The notes beneath the pieces are model-generated. The model was not told the DNA's origin. It saw nothing but the letters and a program-made list of their open reading frames with translations, and did no database searches. 64,000 nt of DNA from Hyalella azteca (Eukaryota; Arthropoda; Malacostraca; Amphipoda; Hyalellidae): assembly GCF_000764305.2 (NCBI RefSeq), contig NW_025939233.1, positions 30,590 through 94,589 of the forward strand. The letters run 5' to 3'. The number at the start of each line of letters is the position of its first letter. Position 1 is the stretch's first letter. The translations under genes were made by a program, and so were the position numbers. Shown here piece after piece: positions 23,222 through 34,215 of the stretch.

Positions 23222-24605
23222 TCAAATTGCCCTATGTAGTATACCGCTAAAGAGTAGCTACTAATTTGAAAGCTCGTAAAATCTGTCGGAGCTTGAAACC
23301 TTTTGATGCAAGACTTTAAAGGGCGACAAATTCAATTGAGAGTTGCTGTTATTGAACATGACGTTATTGAACATATGGCCGACATGACGTTCGTGCTTCA
23401 CCCTGATATTTTGATCAAATTGATACTCTGCTATTGATTTAAAAAATATTATCTTTAAAAGGAGGAGATACTCTACAGTAGAGGCCACATTCCATTAATA
23501 TGCTATAAAAAAAGTTCAGACGGCGGGTGCTAGAATGTCGTCAGGGCCGCACACTCGGGACGTGCATTGTGTTATGAAGGTAATTAAAGCAAGCTGAGGG
23601 AAACCAGCGCAGGCTTTTTAGAACTTTAATGGATGTTATAGATGAATGGTTATAGATGCAATGTAGATGTAATGCTTTAAAAACTCTTCAATGTGTGCTG
23701 TAATTCCACAAAGACTAATGCTAATTCAGAAATCAACTCATCAAATCTCTAAAATGTTTCTTTTTTGACATATCAAATTAAATAGGGTTATGGGAAAGCA
23801 CAGCAAGCTTATGGGAAACAACAGCAACTTTAATAAACTTTTTTATATGCCTTGAAATCTCGTCTTCTAGCTCAACTCTTGGCTCTTGAATCCCATCCGA
23901 CGACCTGAGCATGTCTTTCGTTTGGTTGATAATTTTGTCGCTCCATGTAACTTAATTGTGACAAATGCAAAAATGTCTTTCTGCTCTCCCACGTCGATCG
24001 TTTATTGTTTTACTGGTACTCCATATACTTTTAAAATAACAAGAACAAATAAAATAGAAATATAGGAATCAAATGTTCATTCTAAGCTATTAATTAAGAC
24101 GCCAAATTTCATGCAGAACTGTATCACTGATGACATAAAAAGTGCTCTCTCATCGATCATATATGTCAAGATATTGGTCATGAAATTTTTCTTATAGTTT
24201 CATAAAATAATATTAAAATACATAATTTTATTATTTCATTTCCTTCGCTTACTAATTATGTAAGCATACATGAAGATCTGTGAATGATATCTAATCACAT
24301 TTTAATCTAAAAGCGCTTGTTCTGCTGCTGTAAAGAGCTCTGCGTGACGTGCTTCAACATGCGCGAACCTGAACAACATTTTTCTCTTAGGACTTCCCTT
24401 ATATTTATTTCTATTCGAATCTTTGGGCTAAAAACCAAACATACTATATAGGAACATGAAGTTGTCAGTTTTTAATAAAAGTAAAAGTCAAATTGTCAGC
24501 AGACGTTTTAAAATTTATTGATAAAAGATTTATCTGCCGATTCTAGAAGTTAAAAAATTTGTCTGAAGCAACGAGAGGAAGAAATGAAGATGTCGACTAA
24601 AATGA

Positions 24606-24684
24606 ACGCGGGCAAATAGAAACAGAAAAATAGAAAACATGCGGACAAATAGAAAAAATACGGACAAATAGAAAAACGCGGACG
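24606..24684. repeat. Degenerate ~19-bp tandem repeat (cggacaaatagaaaaa)
   Basis: Four imperfect units of gcggacaaatagaaaaa in a row. Low-complexity and of no apparent function. Confidence 0.75.
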
Positions 24685-27600
24685 CCAGTAAACTTTTACA
24701 ATGGAATCCAATTTTCACTGAAAACGTTCCGGAAACTTGATCCATCATCAGATAAAAAATTAGAGAAAATGAGTGCGAAAAAAACGATCAAAATTTTATT
24801 TATTCATAGAATGATACACCGGATGTTTCATCAATTATATAGCTAGAAAGCAAATAATTATCAAAACTGGTAAAAATTACTTGAGCATCGCTGTCACGTG
24901 AGACATGTTTTCTTGACTATCTTGCAATTCAGAATGAGCTACACAAGAATATTCTGTTCATATTACCGTCCATACATACACGGCAGTTATTGTATGCCAC
25001 CCAACGGGCACACGAGATGTGGCCTCGTCCGCTCCTGTTTATTAGACTACAATGATGGACGGTCATCAGTGCATGAAGGACCCATGATGATCCATAAACT
25101 CCCGGTGATGTATCGATTGCAGTCCCATGACTATAGGCCTCTCTCGCAAATGACAAAATTCTCGCCCACTCACCACACCAGCAGTTCTTCGCAGAGATGC
25201 TATGAGCGGTTATTCGCGGTCTTTTTCAATTGTTCTAGCTTAGAACAAGGGAACTCACACGATTTTTACTCTAAGTCTGAAATATCTTAATAGACTTCAT
25301 TAAAATCAGTAACAATAGAACTCGCTGAGATTCCGTATGAGCATATATATTCCATGAAAGCAGAAATTTATGTTTCCATTTCAATCATGTGGCTCAGCGT
25401 GACTGGGCAATCACACTCCAATAATCACAAGTCGGCCGTGGCCCCAGGCGAGACGCTTATCAATAGGTGGTCCACGGATATCGATGGTTTAGACCAATTT
25501 TGTTATAGGAATTGTCCTCCGGCCCTGATACAAATTCTAATTTCAGTTTTTGAACGGTTATTTCGCTGGGAAATCGGCAGACGTGGTTCGTCCTCGAATG
25601 TAGAATGATCCTTAGTAGTCGTATTTTAAATTAAGGGCTTTTGACTACGTATATTCGCTTAATTGTGATGAGTATTCCGGCTTTGTAGTACGGCTGCCTC
25701 TCGCCCGTAGGTCATCGTACGCGATAATGATAACTGATTTGGCTTGTTTTTATGACATAGGACACATGGCATAGAAAATCACACTCAAGATCCGAAAGCT
25801 GCTGCTATTTAACTCTACCCTCATCAAATACATAGAAGAAAATTAAGTTTTTTACTGTGATAACATTATGATAACGAGCGAAAGGACTGAATCCCTCTCG
25901 CAACATTCGCTATGTGACTGGTCCAAATGAATGACGCTGAACTGTGCCGCCGAGCGTTGTGAAGGTACACTTTGAGTAAAACCATAAGATGTTTTCGCCC
26001 GCTCCGTGAGCAATATGAACAAAAGATCTTAGCACTAGCTTTTATCACTCATAATTATGGCTAGTGAAATTTTACAATTTTTCTACTAATGTGAGAGTTT
26101 TTAAGCTGATAATTGGTATCAGAAAAAGTCGCCTCATTCCTTATTCGGCGAAAGGATCAGTCTGAACTCGAGTTCGTGTCAAGGAGGGTTTGAAGGATTT
26201 CCAAGTGGTGCAGTTTAATTATACCCGGACCCTAGAAATCAATAATTGATTAGAAATGCATTAATATCGATTAGCCTAATTGGAAGGGTGGAGATAATAT
26301 GGAACTTTTTCATTTAAGATTGACAGGCTTAATGAGCCTAGAAGGCATTTATAACGATTATAATTTTTGCTATGCAACGAGAGGCGAGGTCTTAATCATC
26401 AAAATATTTTGTTACAATTTCATTCATTTGACCGTCTTATTGCGGTCAATTCTCTCTAATAAAGATTCATGGTAACCAAGTCTGCTGACAGCCCCGTAGA
26501 GAATGGGAAGCAGGCGTCGTTCTAAGGTGCATTACCATCTGCATTGGAAACAGTGGATTGCATCTGCCCTTCAAGTGTCCAGCAATTGTGTTTTTTCTCC
26601 CTAAACCATAATGAGCGAAGTCAGTCCACAAAGATATTGGTAAAGGTGACACGAAGTGGGCGGTCTGGCGGAGAAGCTACAAGGTAGTTGCTTCTCCTCA
26701 CACGACGCTTCCAAGCCATGTCAGATCACACCTGCGACGCGCAAATTTCCCGCATCACCATAAGTCATTGCCTCAAGACACCGGCGTTAATTCCTCTGAT
26801 GGCGCCAAATCACCACTGCAAGATTGATGCGAGTCTGGCTCAGGAGGTGGAAGACGAGGGCTTCCTGTGGCTGCTTTAATTCAAAGATTAATGATGAGCT
26901 TGGGGCAAGTTCATGGACACATCGGTAAGTCAATTCTTTGTAGAGAAGATCCGGGGCGGTGACATCTTGGACATCGGGCAGTTGTAAATTGCATTTTTAT
27001 ATGAATTTATTATTTATTCAAGTTTAGTTTAAATTCTCTGACCGCAAATTCTATGACCACGTTAAACTTCACAGCATCCATATTTCCACGTTAAATTTTC
27101 TACGTCTGATCGCATCAATATTTCCACGTTGATGATTTGAAACCAGTGAAATGTCACAGTTGTAATAACTGTAATTCTGGAGAGTTCCATATAGTAACCT
27201 GGAGAAGATTGAGTAAGGGAAGTAGGCATCATCATCAAATAATCTTATAATAGAGGTAACCGGTCAATTTATTGTTAATTTTGGTAATGGTCATGAAAAA
27301 CAAATGCAGTTCAGATGGAAAAACCAGCTTTTTCACTAAAATATTTCAAAGATAAATTATGACTCAAACAAACTACAATAAGATAGCGTCAATGGTTGCA
27401 TCAAGGAATTCATCTTAATACTAAGTGAAGTTTCGATCAAGGTTGACAAGGAGCAGCCAGATCACGAGAACTCTCGAGCGCCGCACACCTTCCACCACAA
27501 AGTGGCGTGCGCGCATCCTTTGTCTTGTGTGCGAGGGTAACTCACACCGTGCAGACCGCGTTTGGGTAGCGTTGCACATGTGCTGGTTCCGGTAGGTTTC

Positions 27601-27723
27601 CGCCTTCTTTCAGGCTGAGCAGTAACAACGTATGCATAGTGATACGTATACGTAGTGATACGTATATATAGTTATACGTAAATGTAAATAGCAAATTACC
27701 TTAAATTTAAATTAAATTTAAAA

Positions 27724-27767
27724 AATTGCTTCTAATATGGATCAGTCTATCCATATTAGAAGCAATT
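27724..27767 (+). repeat. 18-bp perfect hairpin beside the foldback element
   Basis: aattgcttctaatatgga (27724-27741) pairs perfectly with 27750-27767 around an 8-nt loop. Its right arm overlaps the left target-site duplication (27763-27771), so the foldback element seems to have inserted at the foot of an existing palindrome. Confidence 0.9.
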
Positions 27768-28718
27768 CAAGACGTCTCGGACAAATTTACGGCCGGACTC
27801 GCGGCCGGACTCCCCAAATTCAGTGAATAAGGAATATCTCCTAAAGTAAAGAACGTAGCTCGATGAAACTTGGCACAAGTATTCATTAGGACGTAACGGT
27901 GATGTTTAGATTGTGAAATTTTTTTCGGAATTTCACCTTCATTCTTGAGTTATATGGCGGTACGTGCCGAAAATCGTTGTGACCAAGAAATTTCTTCTAA
28001 ACTACTGTACAAACTTTGAACGCAACTTAGAATATACAAACCTAATCTCCCAACGGTGATGTTTAGCTCTGGACAACTTTTTCGATTTTGCCTTCGTTTG
28101 CGAGTTATACACATGTACGGAAAACGACCGGCATTTCTCAGGCCGATTATTAAACATGCATTGACCAATAGTCGTATACGTAAAGCCGTATAACTTGCAA
28201 ACTAAGGCAAAATCGAAAAAATTGTCACCAGCTGAACATCACCGTTGGCAGGATAGGTATTCACATACGAAGTTGCGTTCAAATCTATTCAGTATTTTAG
28301 GAGAAATTTCTTGCACACTGCGAATTTATGCACGTTTGGCTGTTTAAATTACGAACGAGGGATAAATAGAAAAAAACTCGCAAACGAAGGCAAAATCTAA
28401 AAAATTTGCACAAGCTACCGTTGGAAAGTTAGGTTTGTATACTCAAAGTTTCGTTCAAATCTGTACAGTAGGTTAGAAGAAATTTCTTGTTCACTGCGAA
28501 TTTCGGCACGTCCAGCCATATAACTCACGACTGAAGGTGAAATTCCAAAAAAATACACCAGCGAAACATCCCCGTTACGTCCTAATGAATACGTGAACCA
28601 AGTTTCATCGAGCTACGTTCATTACTTAGGGAGATATTCCTTGCTAACAGAAATTGGAGATTTGCCGCGAGACCGGCCGCAAGTCCGGCCGTGAATTTGT
28701 CCGAAACGTCAATTCAAG
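27763..28718. mobile_element. Foldback-type DNA transposon with 9-bp target-site duplication
   Basis: The element spans 27772-28709 and is flanked by the perfect direct repeat CAATTCAAG (27763-27771 and 28710-28718). Its ends are inverted: the left starts ACGTCTCGGACAAATT and the right, reverse-complemented, ACGTTTCGGACAAATT. The left arm is about 27772-28128 and the right about 28171-28709, around a ~42-bp centre. Each arm is built from related ~170-180-bp subunits with shared blocks aagaaatttctt, gaacgcaactt, caacggtgatgtt and gattttgccttcgtttg. The left arm holds about two subunits and the right about three. Long inverted arms, internal subrepeats and a 9-bp duplication are the marks of foldback (FB-like) or Mutator-like elements. 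There is no transposase, so it is non-autonomous. GC-rich tips (cggccggact twice) stand out. Confidence 0.88.
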
Positions 28719-29453
28719 CCAAATTTGGTCAAAGTGCAATTAATGTTAGTAGACAAGACTGACCCATACAAATCGGTATATTACAAAGTTAGTAACAATA
28801 TGCAATTAGTAGAGTTTAATACTGGTATTTAAACATTTAATTTCAATGATAAAGGTCAATTTTGAGAAGTAATATATCACGCAAAGGCGATGAAGAAGAT
28901 GCAATCTAATTCAATAGAATAAATTGGGACAATAAGGCGCGAATGCGTGACCATCGGATGGCAATTTTGTTCAGAAATGCATGTAACGGGCACGTAAATA
29001 AACTATTTCTTATTCTATCAGAAACGCGGAAAAATTTATCGATCTTTTCAAACTTCGAAAATAATGCACAAATTTATTCATTATTTCTAATACAGTGACG
29101 CTGCATCATCTAAAACTCTATCTGCATACAATACCGAAACAATTCATTGCAATTTTTCAGTCTGCGATTTAAAAATTTTGTCAAATCTTCCATTGTAAAA
29201 TGTTTCCCTCAGAACGTCTGATGGTGTTGTAGCGGTGGGGATTCATTCGCAGGATATAGTATCGAAATAAGAACAGTGCTAAAAAATCCATGTAGCATGT
29301 GCATAATGCAAATCCTAATGCAAATATTCTCAAAAGCAACCCTGTAAATAAATCAAAGATGAAGAACTGCAGTGCGAAAAGAGACAATAAATGGAGCGAT
29401 CATAGCGGCCCACCGGCAGGGACGGTAGCCATGCTACTGCTGCCGCTGCGGTG
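28719..29453. other. Unannotated A+T-rich stretch
   Basis: I see no gene or repeat. A stretch near 28750-28767 is a partial inverted copy of the hairpin region left of the foldback element, too short to interpret. From about 29400 the base composition turns GC-rich. Confidence 0.5.
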
Positions 29454-29613
29454 CCCCGCGTACGGCGTCAACTGGAACGAGAAACACCGCAACGCGACCG
29501 TAAATATGGCGCGTACGGCGTCAACTGGGACGAGAAACACCGCAACGCGACCGTAAATATGGCGCGTACGGCGTCAACTGGGACGAGAAACACCGCAACG
29601 CGACCGTAAATAT
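29454..29613. repeat. GC-rich 53-bp tandem repeat, three copies, cut by adapter
   Basis: The unit gcgtacggcgtcaactgg... recurs with an exact 53-bp period (tacggcgtca at 29461, 29514 and 29567). Copies differ by about one base in the first unit. The third copy stops at the adapter at 29614, so the array may be longer in the genome. Confidence 0.93.
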
Positions 29614-29651
29614 CTGTCTCTTATACACATCTAGATGTGTATAAGAGACAG
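29614..29651. other. Nextera mate-pair junction adapter (assembly artefact)
   Basis: Positions 29614-29632 read CTGTCTCTTATACACATCT, the Tn5/Nextera mosaic end, and 29633-29651 are its exact reverse complement. This 38-bp palindrome is the circularisation junction of Nextera mate-pair libraries, not genomic DNA. The sequences on each side were probably brought together during library preparation, so their order, orientation and adjacency are not reliable. Confidence 0.98.
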
Positions 29652-32600
29652 GTCCAGCTCTGCGTTCTTCGCCAAATATAGTTTTTATGGCTATAACAGC
29701 ATATTTTTATTTTTTATTCAATATGATCCTCAGTATTTACGTATAATTTTATTGCATTGCTTTCAGCATTTCGCAAGATACACGAGGCTGCGTCCAATCG
29801 CTCATAATGTCGTGGTAACGACGGAAAATAATAGTTCAATAAAATTTATAATCGAACACTATAATAATAAACAAACTACAAATGCAAATAAATACAAGAA
29901 TATAACCGTGTGTTCTCTTTGCTGTAGTTCTTACCTTGGACTCAAGATTCGGAGCATTACTGAAAAACATAAACACAAATTCAGGACTTGTATTAACCTA
30001 GTCCTAACTAAGCAGTATACAATGCAAAACGTGACAAGTAAATAATTGACAGATAAATAATAATATTCATGATCATCTATAGCCTAATCGACTAAGAAGA
30101 GTAACGCAAGATGAACAGACCGAATACCAAACACGTCCCTCCGTGGTGGATATATAAGCAATGAATAAGTACATCGCATGCCTCCACGAGGTCTGGGTTA
30201 AAATTGACTTAACTTAACTTAACTCAAAAACAGTTTAAAAAAGGTTTCTTTAAGTTAAATTCGAGAAAATTATCAGAATTCCAGAACATAGTAGATATTG
30301 AGCCCATTTTCGACAATGAATAAATGCGTATGAATATAATGAAATAAGTTAATTTAATTTTTATTGCCATGCAACGTAGAAGTACCTCATAATGAATGGT
30401 TAGGTTATGTTTTCATACAACGCCAATATTAGCATGAATAAAACATACTCTCCCGTTCTCTGGCTCGAAGCAGCAAAGTTTGGGCATCCAACCCACAATT
30501 CTGGAGCGTGAGGCGAGACGGACAAATTAGGGAGGCCGTGGTGGCCATTACTTGGCAGAATTATTGCATAATTGATCGGCTTCAGTGACGGCCGACCTTA
30601 CTTAAAAATTCCTACCAATGATAAATTCCATCGAAATAAGTGCTACTCAGTGATAAATCTTAGTGAAATTAGCACTACTGAAGGATAAATTAAAGCAAGA
30701 TCAAGTCCACTTGTCATTTAGATTCAATGGAGGCGCATCACTTAGAGTTGTGATGCAGCATTATTGCAGGGGAGGCTCGTGTATCACTGGTGGTCCGCAG
30801 ACTGATCTATTGCTCAGTATTTTGCAGTACATAGCTGTGTCATGCGAGAGAAATTGATAAAAAAGGAACAGTAAAGAAACACATATGAGAAAAAACATTA
30901 ATGGGAAAATTTATTAAAATAATTTTATCATGATTGTTGTATGCACTTTATGATCGTGAACCATGGTAATGAGAAATTCGATAATTTTGTTCGATGGTAG
31001 ATCTGTTTACGAAACATTCCTTAGTACGGGGTAAAACTTTGCTTGCGTGCAGAAAAAGTTATTTGTGTATATTTCCTGGGCATCAAATTTCATTGTTTTC
31101 GACAAATTCCTCATCCCTGATTTAATCGCTAAACTGTCGTAAGCTGGACAAGTAGAGCAATGTTCTGGTCAGCTAAAGATAAAATGTAAAACAACCGCAG
31201 CCTTGCATGAAGCAAACAACTAAATAAATCTATCAAACAATAAATATTAATAATTATTTACACTGTTGATGAGCAGTTTCAAGCCCAAAACCTTTCATCT
31301 CCCGTCCCTTAAGTTATGGAACTGAGATCCTATCATTGCAACCTCAAGCAACGCTCGGACTCCAGGCCGAGGCGCTCATGATGACATCCTTAGGAGCCAT
31401 AAAATCCACTCATGAATCCTGATGAGCGGCTTAAGGAGGTGTTATAATCCCTGGCCTGAATTCTAATGAAGAGACTCATGCAAAGGACCACTTTATGGCA
31501 TATCGTGCAGAGTCTCTGGCTAATGAGGATGTTAAGGGTACAATTTGTCCTGAGTACACCAGACCCTCCGCTTCCAGGTGATGGAAGCCTCATTCTCAAC
31601 CCAGGAACTGGAGGCCTAATTGGCCAAGCTTGATGCCTTCTTTGCATCAAGCGGCTATATGAAAAAGCGCAGCAGCTCCTTGGTTTGCGGAAGTTGAAAT
31701 TTCAATGACGGGAAATACACTAACAAAATAGACCGTCTTAAAAAGACTGTCGTCTTAAAAAGACTGTCCATTTCTCATAAAAATAATTTTTATGAGAAAA
31801 GTAATTTTTCTCGTCGAAATACTTTTGTTTGGCGGCATGGCCTAATAAGCGGTTTTCGGTGTATTTCATACAAATGAATCAATGTGTGCTAGTGTAACTA
31901 TATTCGCACAGCTTTCGTAAACATTGAGTACGAAATAGGCCTGTCTATAGTTGAATGGAAATTTTTCATTATAACGTGAGCACTAATTGAAAACAATATT
32001 CAAAATTCATTGCGAGTACACGTGCAAGATTTTCATTTAGTACCTAATAAAATTTATTTGCAAACGTTTGCTCACCGCCCTAGAATTGTTACCATAATTT
32101 GCAGTTATTCACACGTGATTTATAACCAGTTATCCTTTTCACTGAACACAGAAACGAAGCACAGAAGCTTAAACCGTTTAACAAAATCAATAACGGCGAC
32201 ACTTTCAAGATTTTGGCACACATAATACATGACCGTCGTCGAAGTGTAACCTGCTAATCTTAATAAAACATTTTACTGATGAAGCAGGAAAAACAATCAG
32301 AGCATCGAACATATGTCGCTAATTTACCGCCACCTGTGGCAGGACAAATTTGGCCGGGCGTTGTTCAAAAGACCGACTTAGCAAGGCCGGTCTGGTCAAA
32401 GCAACGTCATCGTTAAGATAGACATCGCGGCAATCTTAGATGTAATTATTCCTTATACGGGCTGATTCTAAAGTACGCGCAGATGTTGATACTTTCACCT
32501 CTGGTAGTGTACGAAATTCGCTATCTGGCATCAATTAACTTTAGTCTGGTATCTTCATCATTTGTTACTTTAGTACCACATATTGGGAAATTTAGTATTC

Positions 32601-33769
32601 TGCCCGGTTGATATAGCGAAAAGAGCAACGTTACCCGTGTGAGAACGTTTTTTCTTGTATTTGTTATTTTCACATAAGAATAGGTATGATAGGCAATAAA
32701 TACGGTGGCAGAAAGCCTTAACTAATGAGCGCAAACTGGATGTGTTATTTGTCGTGGCAGCCTCACGTCGATCGCCTTCCACGCCTATATATTACCTAGA
32801 CGTAATGGATCCTTATATTTTAACTGAGCATATTTTTTTTATATAACAAAGGGACTGTTAATTTCGTTTGTTGATGTTCATTTCACATTGTTTTATCAAT
32901 ACGATCAAAAAATTTTCTGTCTCCTGCAAAATTATTTGATTCTATCTTTGGGAAAGAAACGAACGAACCCAGCCCAATTTAATGACAATCATCTGTGGAG
33001 GTGAAGCAAGAAAAAAAACAAAAACGCAGAAAAAACACAAACGATTTCATGACAATTGTTTTCGACGAAACGATACATTTTATTACCGATTAGGTAACAT
33101 GTATTTTTAGATATCCCGAAACGGCAGAATTCGATTAAGTTCTTTTAGAGTGAGTAAGCATCTACAGGCACTTGGAAATTCAATGATCATTCCTCTTGAT
33201 TAACTAGAATACCTTACCTATTTTACCAGAAGGTAATTTGTGCTTTTTAATTACTCCTCGGGTCGAAAATAGTTATCTTCAAAATTAGGGAAACAATGCA
33301 CTTGTCATCTTTCCTTTTTGAAATTAAAAATATATCGTACGGAAACCCAACAGTCACTAAATTATTCTTTGTCAATTCCAATTTTCAGTTAAATTATGTC
33401 AATAATGTCATATTTAAACGCGGCGGTCAATAGTTTTGACTGGTTAGAGTTGGATATCTGAACGGACCAAATGATATAGATATAATCCTCGCAGGCAAGG
33501 CAAGCTTGTGACAGTGGAATTTATTCTGAAGAGCAAGTATTGCACGCAGACAACTGCAGTCGTTACCAGCATCGCTGGCAACGCAATATTTGAATAAACT
33601 TTTAACTCTTTAATAGCTGTTTTTTAATGAGCCTTTAAAGTTTCATAGCTCCACACCCATACAGGAACAAATGAACATTTTTGATGCTGCTCATGCGCAG
33701 TCTAACGTTTGCCGGTCATCACCCCAGGTATATTAGCGCACGCTGCAAGGATCGCTGTATCGGTTAAAT
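29652..33769. other. Unannotated stretch right of the adapter
   Basis: The frame 29635-30045 starts inside the adapter (MCIRDR...) and is an artefact at its start; the remainder resembles nothing known. A short motif at 30131-30170 recurs at 37322-37361. The minus-strand frame at 31390-31650 sits in a mildly GC-rich patch and is unrecognised. I see no gene I can support. Confidence 0.5.
31730..31799 (+). repeat. 17-bp direct repeat followed by a 14-bp perfect palindrome
   Basis: gtcttaaaaagactgtc occurs twice in tandem (about 31733-31768). It is followed by a 29-bp near-palindrome (tttctcataaaaat at 31771-31784, one central base, and its complement at 31786-31799). Confidence 0.85.
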
Positions 33770-34215
33770 TTATCAGTACATGATTTTTTGAAGTGAAGCT
33801 GCTCCGCTATAGCCGTCATAATCTTACTATAATTATTTTTGTTTTCTAGCAGTCGTTTAACATCTCAATCCAATTTAAATTATTCAAGCCGCTTGCTTCG
33901 GATTTTGGACTCTAGACGCTAGGAATTTTATTATAAAAATGCGTGCATATAATTTCAACAGCCAAGATTAATCAAGGTTATGATTAATATACCTTCATGC
34001 TTTCTAAAATTAAAAGTTATTTTTCGACCATAGAAGAAGCTTACAAATAAATCAGCTTTTTATTTGCGTGATTATATTTTTTCAATAGATGTAGTACAGC
34101 TATACCTATACTTCTATCCCATTCACCACTTTTCTCGAAAATTCTTAAATTCCTTTTCAAATGTGAACGCTTAACTAAGCTTGTGAATTAAAGTCATCAA
34201 CTGTATAGCACTGTT
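33770..34215 (-). repeat. Dispersed repeat family, copy B
   Basis: Inverted, diverged partner of 21700-22250. Read on the minus strand it has the same order of blocks, from gtgctata.agttgat to gcagcttcac....atcatgtactg. The two copies are 11.5 kb apart and clearly old. No target-site duplication or terminal structure could be defined. Confidence 0.75.

Larger units (their letters stand above)
22251..27723. other. Unannotated stretch
   Basis: No gene I can support. It contains the hairpin at 23170-23221, the short repeat at 24606-24684, and a candidate 5' splice site (ggtaagtc) near 26922 after a GC-richer patch at 26460-26880. That patch has a 63-codon frame (26688-26879) of unknown nature. 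The patch could be exonic but cannot be assigned. Confidence 0.45.

Noticed and set aside
24898..25290. 130-codon plus-strand frame
   Set aside because: No motif recognised, and a competing frame exists on the other strand. No evidence of coding.
26460..26930. Possible exon with donor ggtaagtc near 26922
   Set aside because: The frame stops at 26877-26879, before the donor, and no acceptor or known protein could be identified.
29635..30045. 136-codon frame starting MCIRDR
   Set aside because: The start lies within the Nextera adapter; the remainder has no similarity to a known protein.
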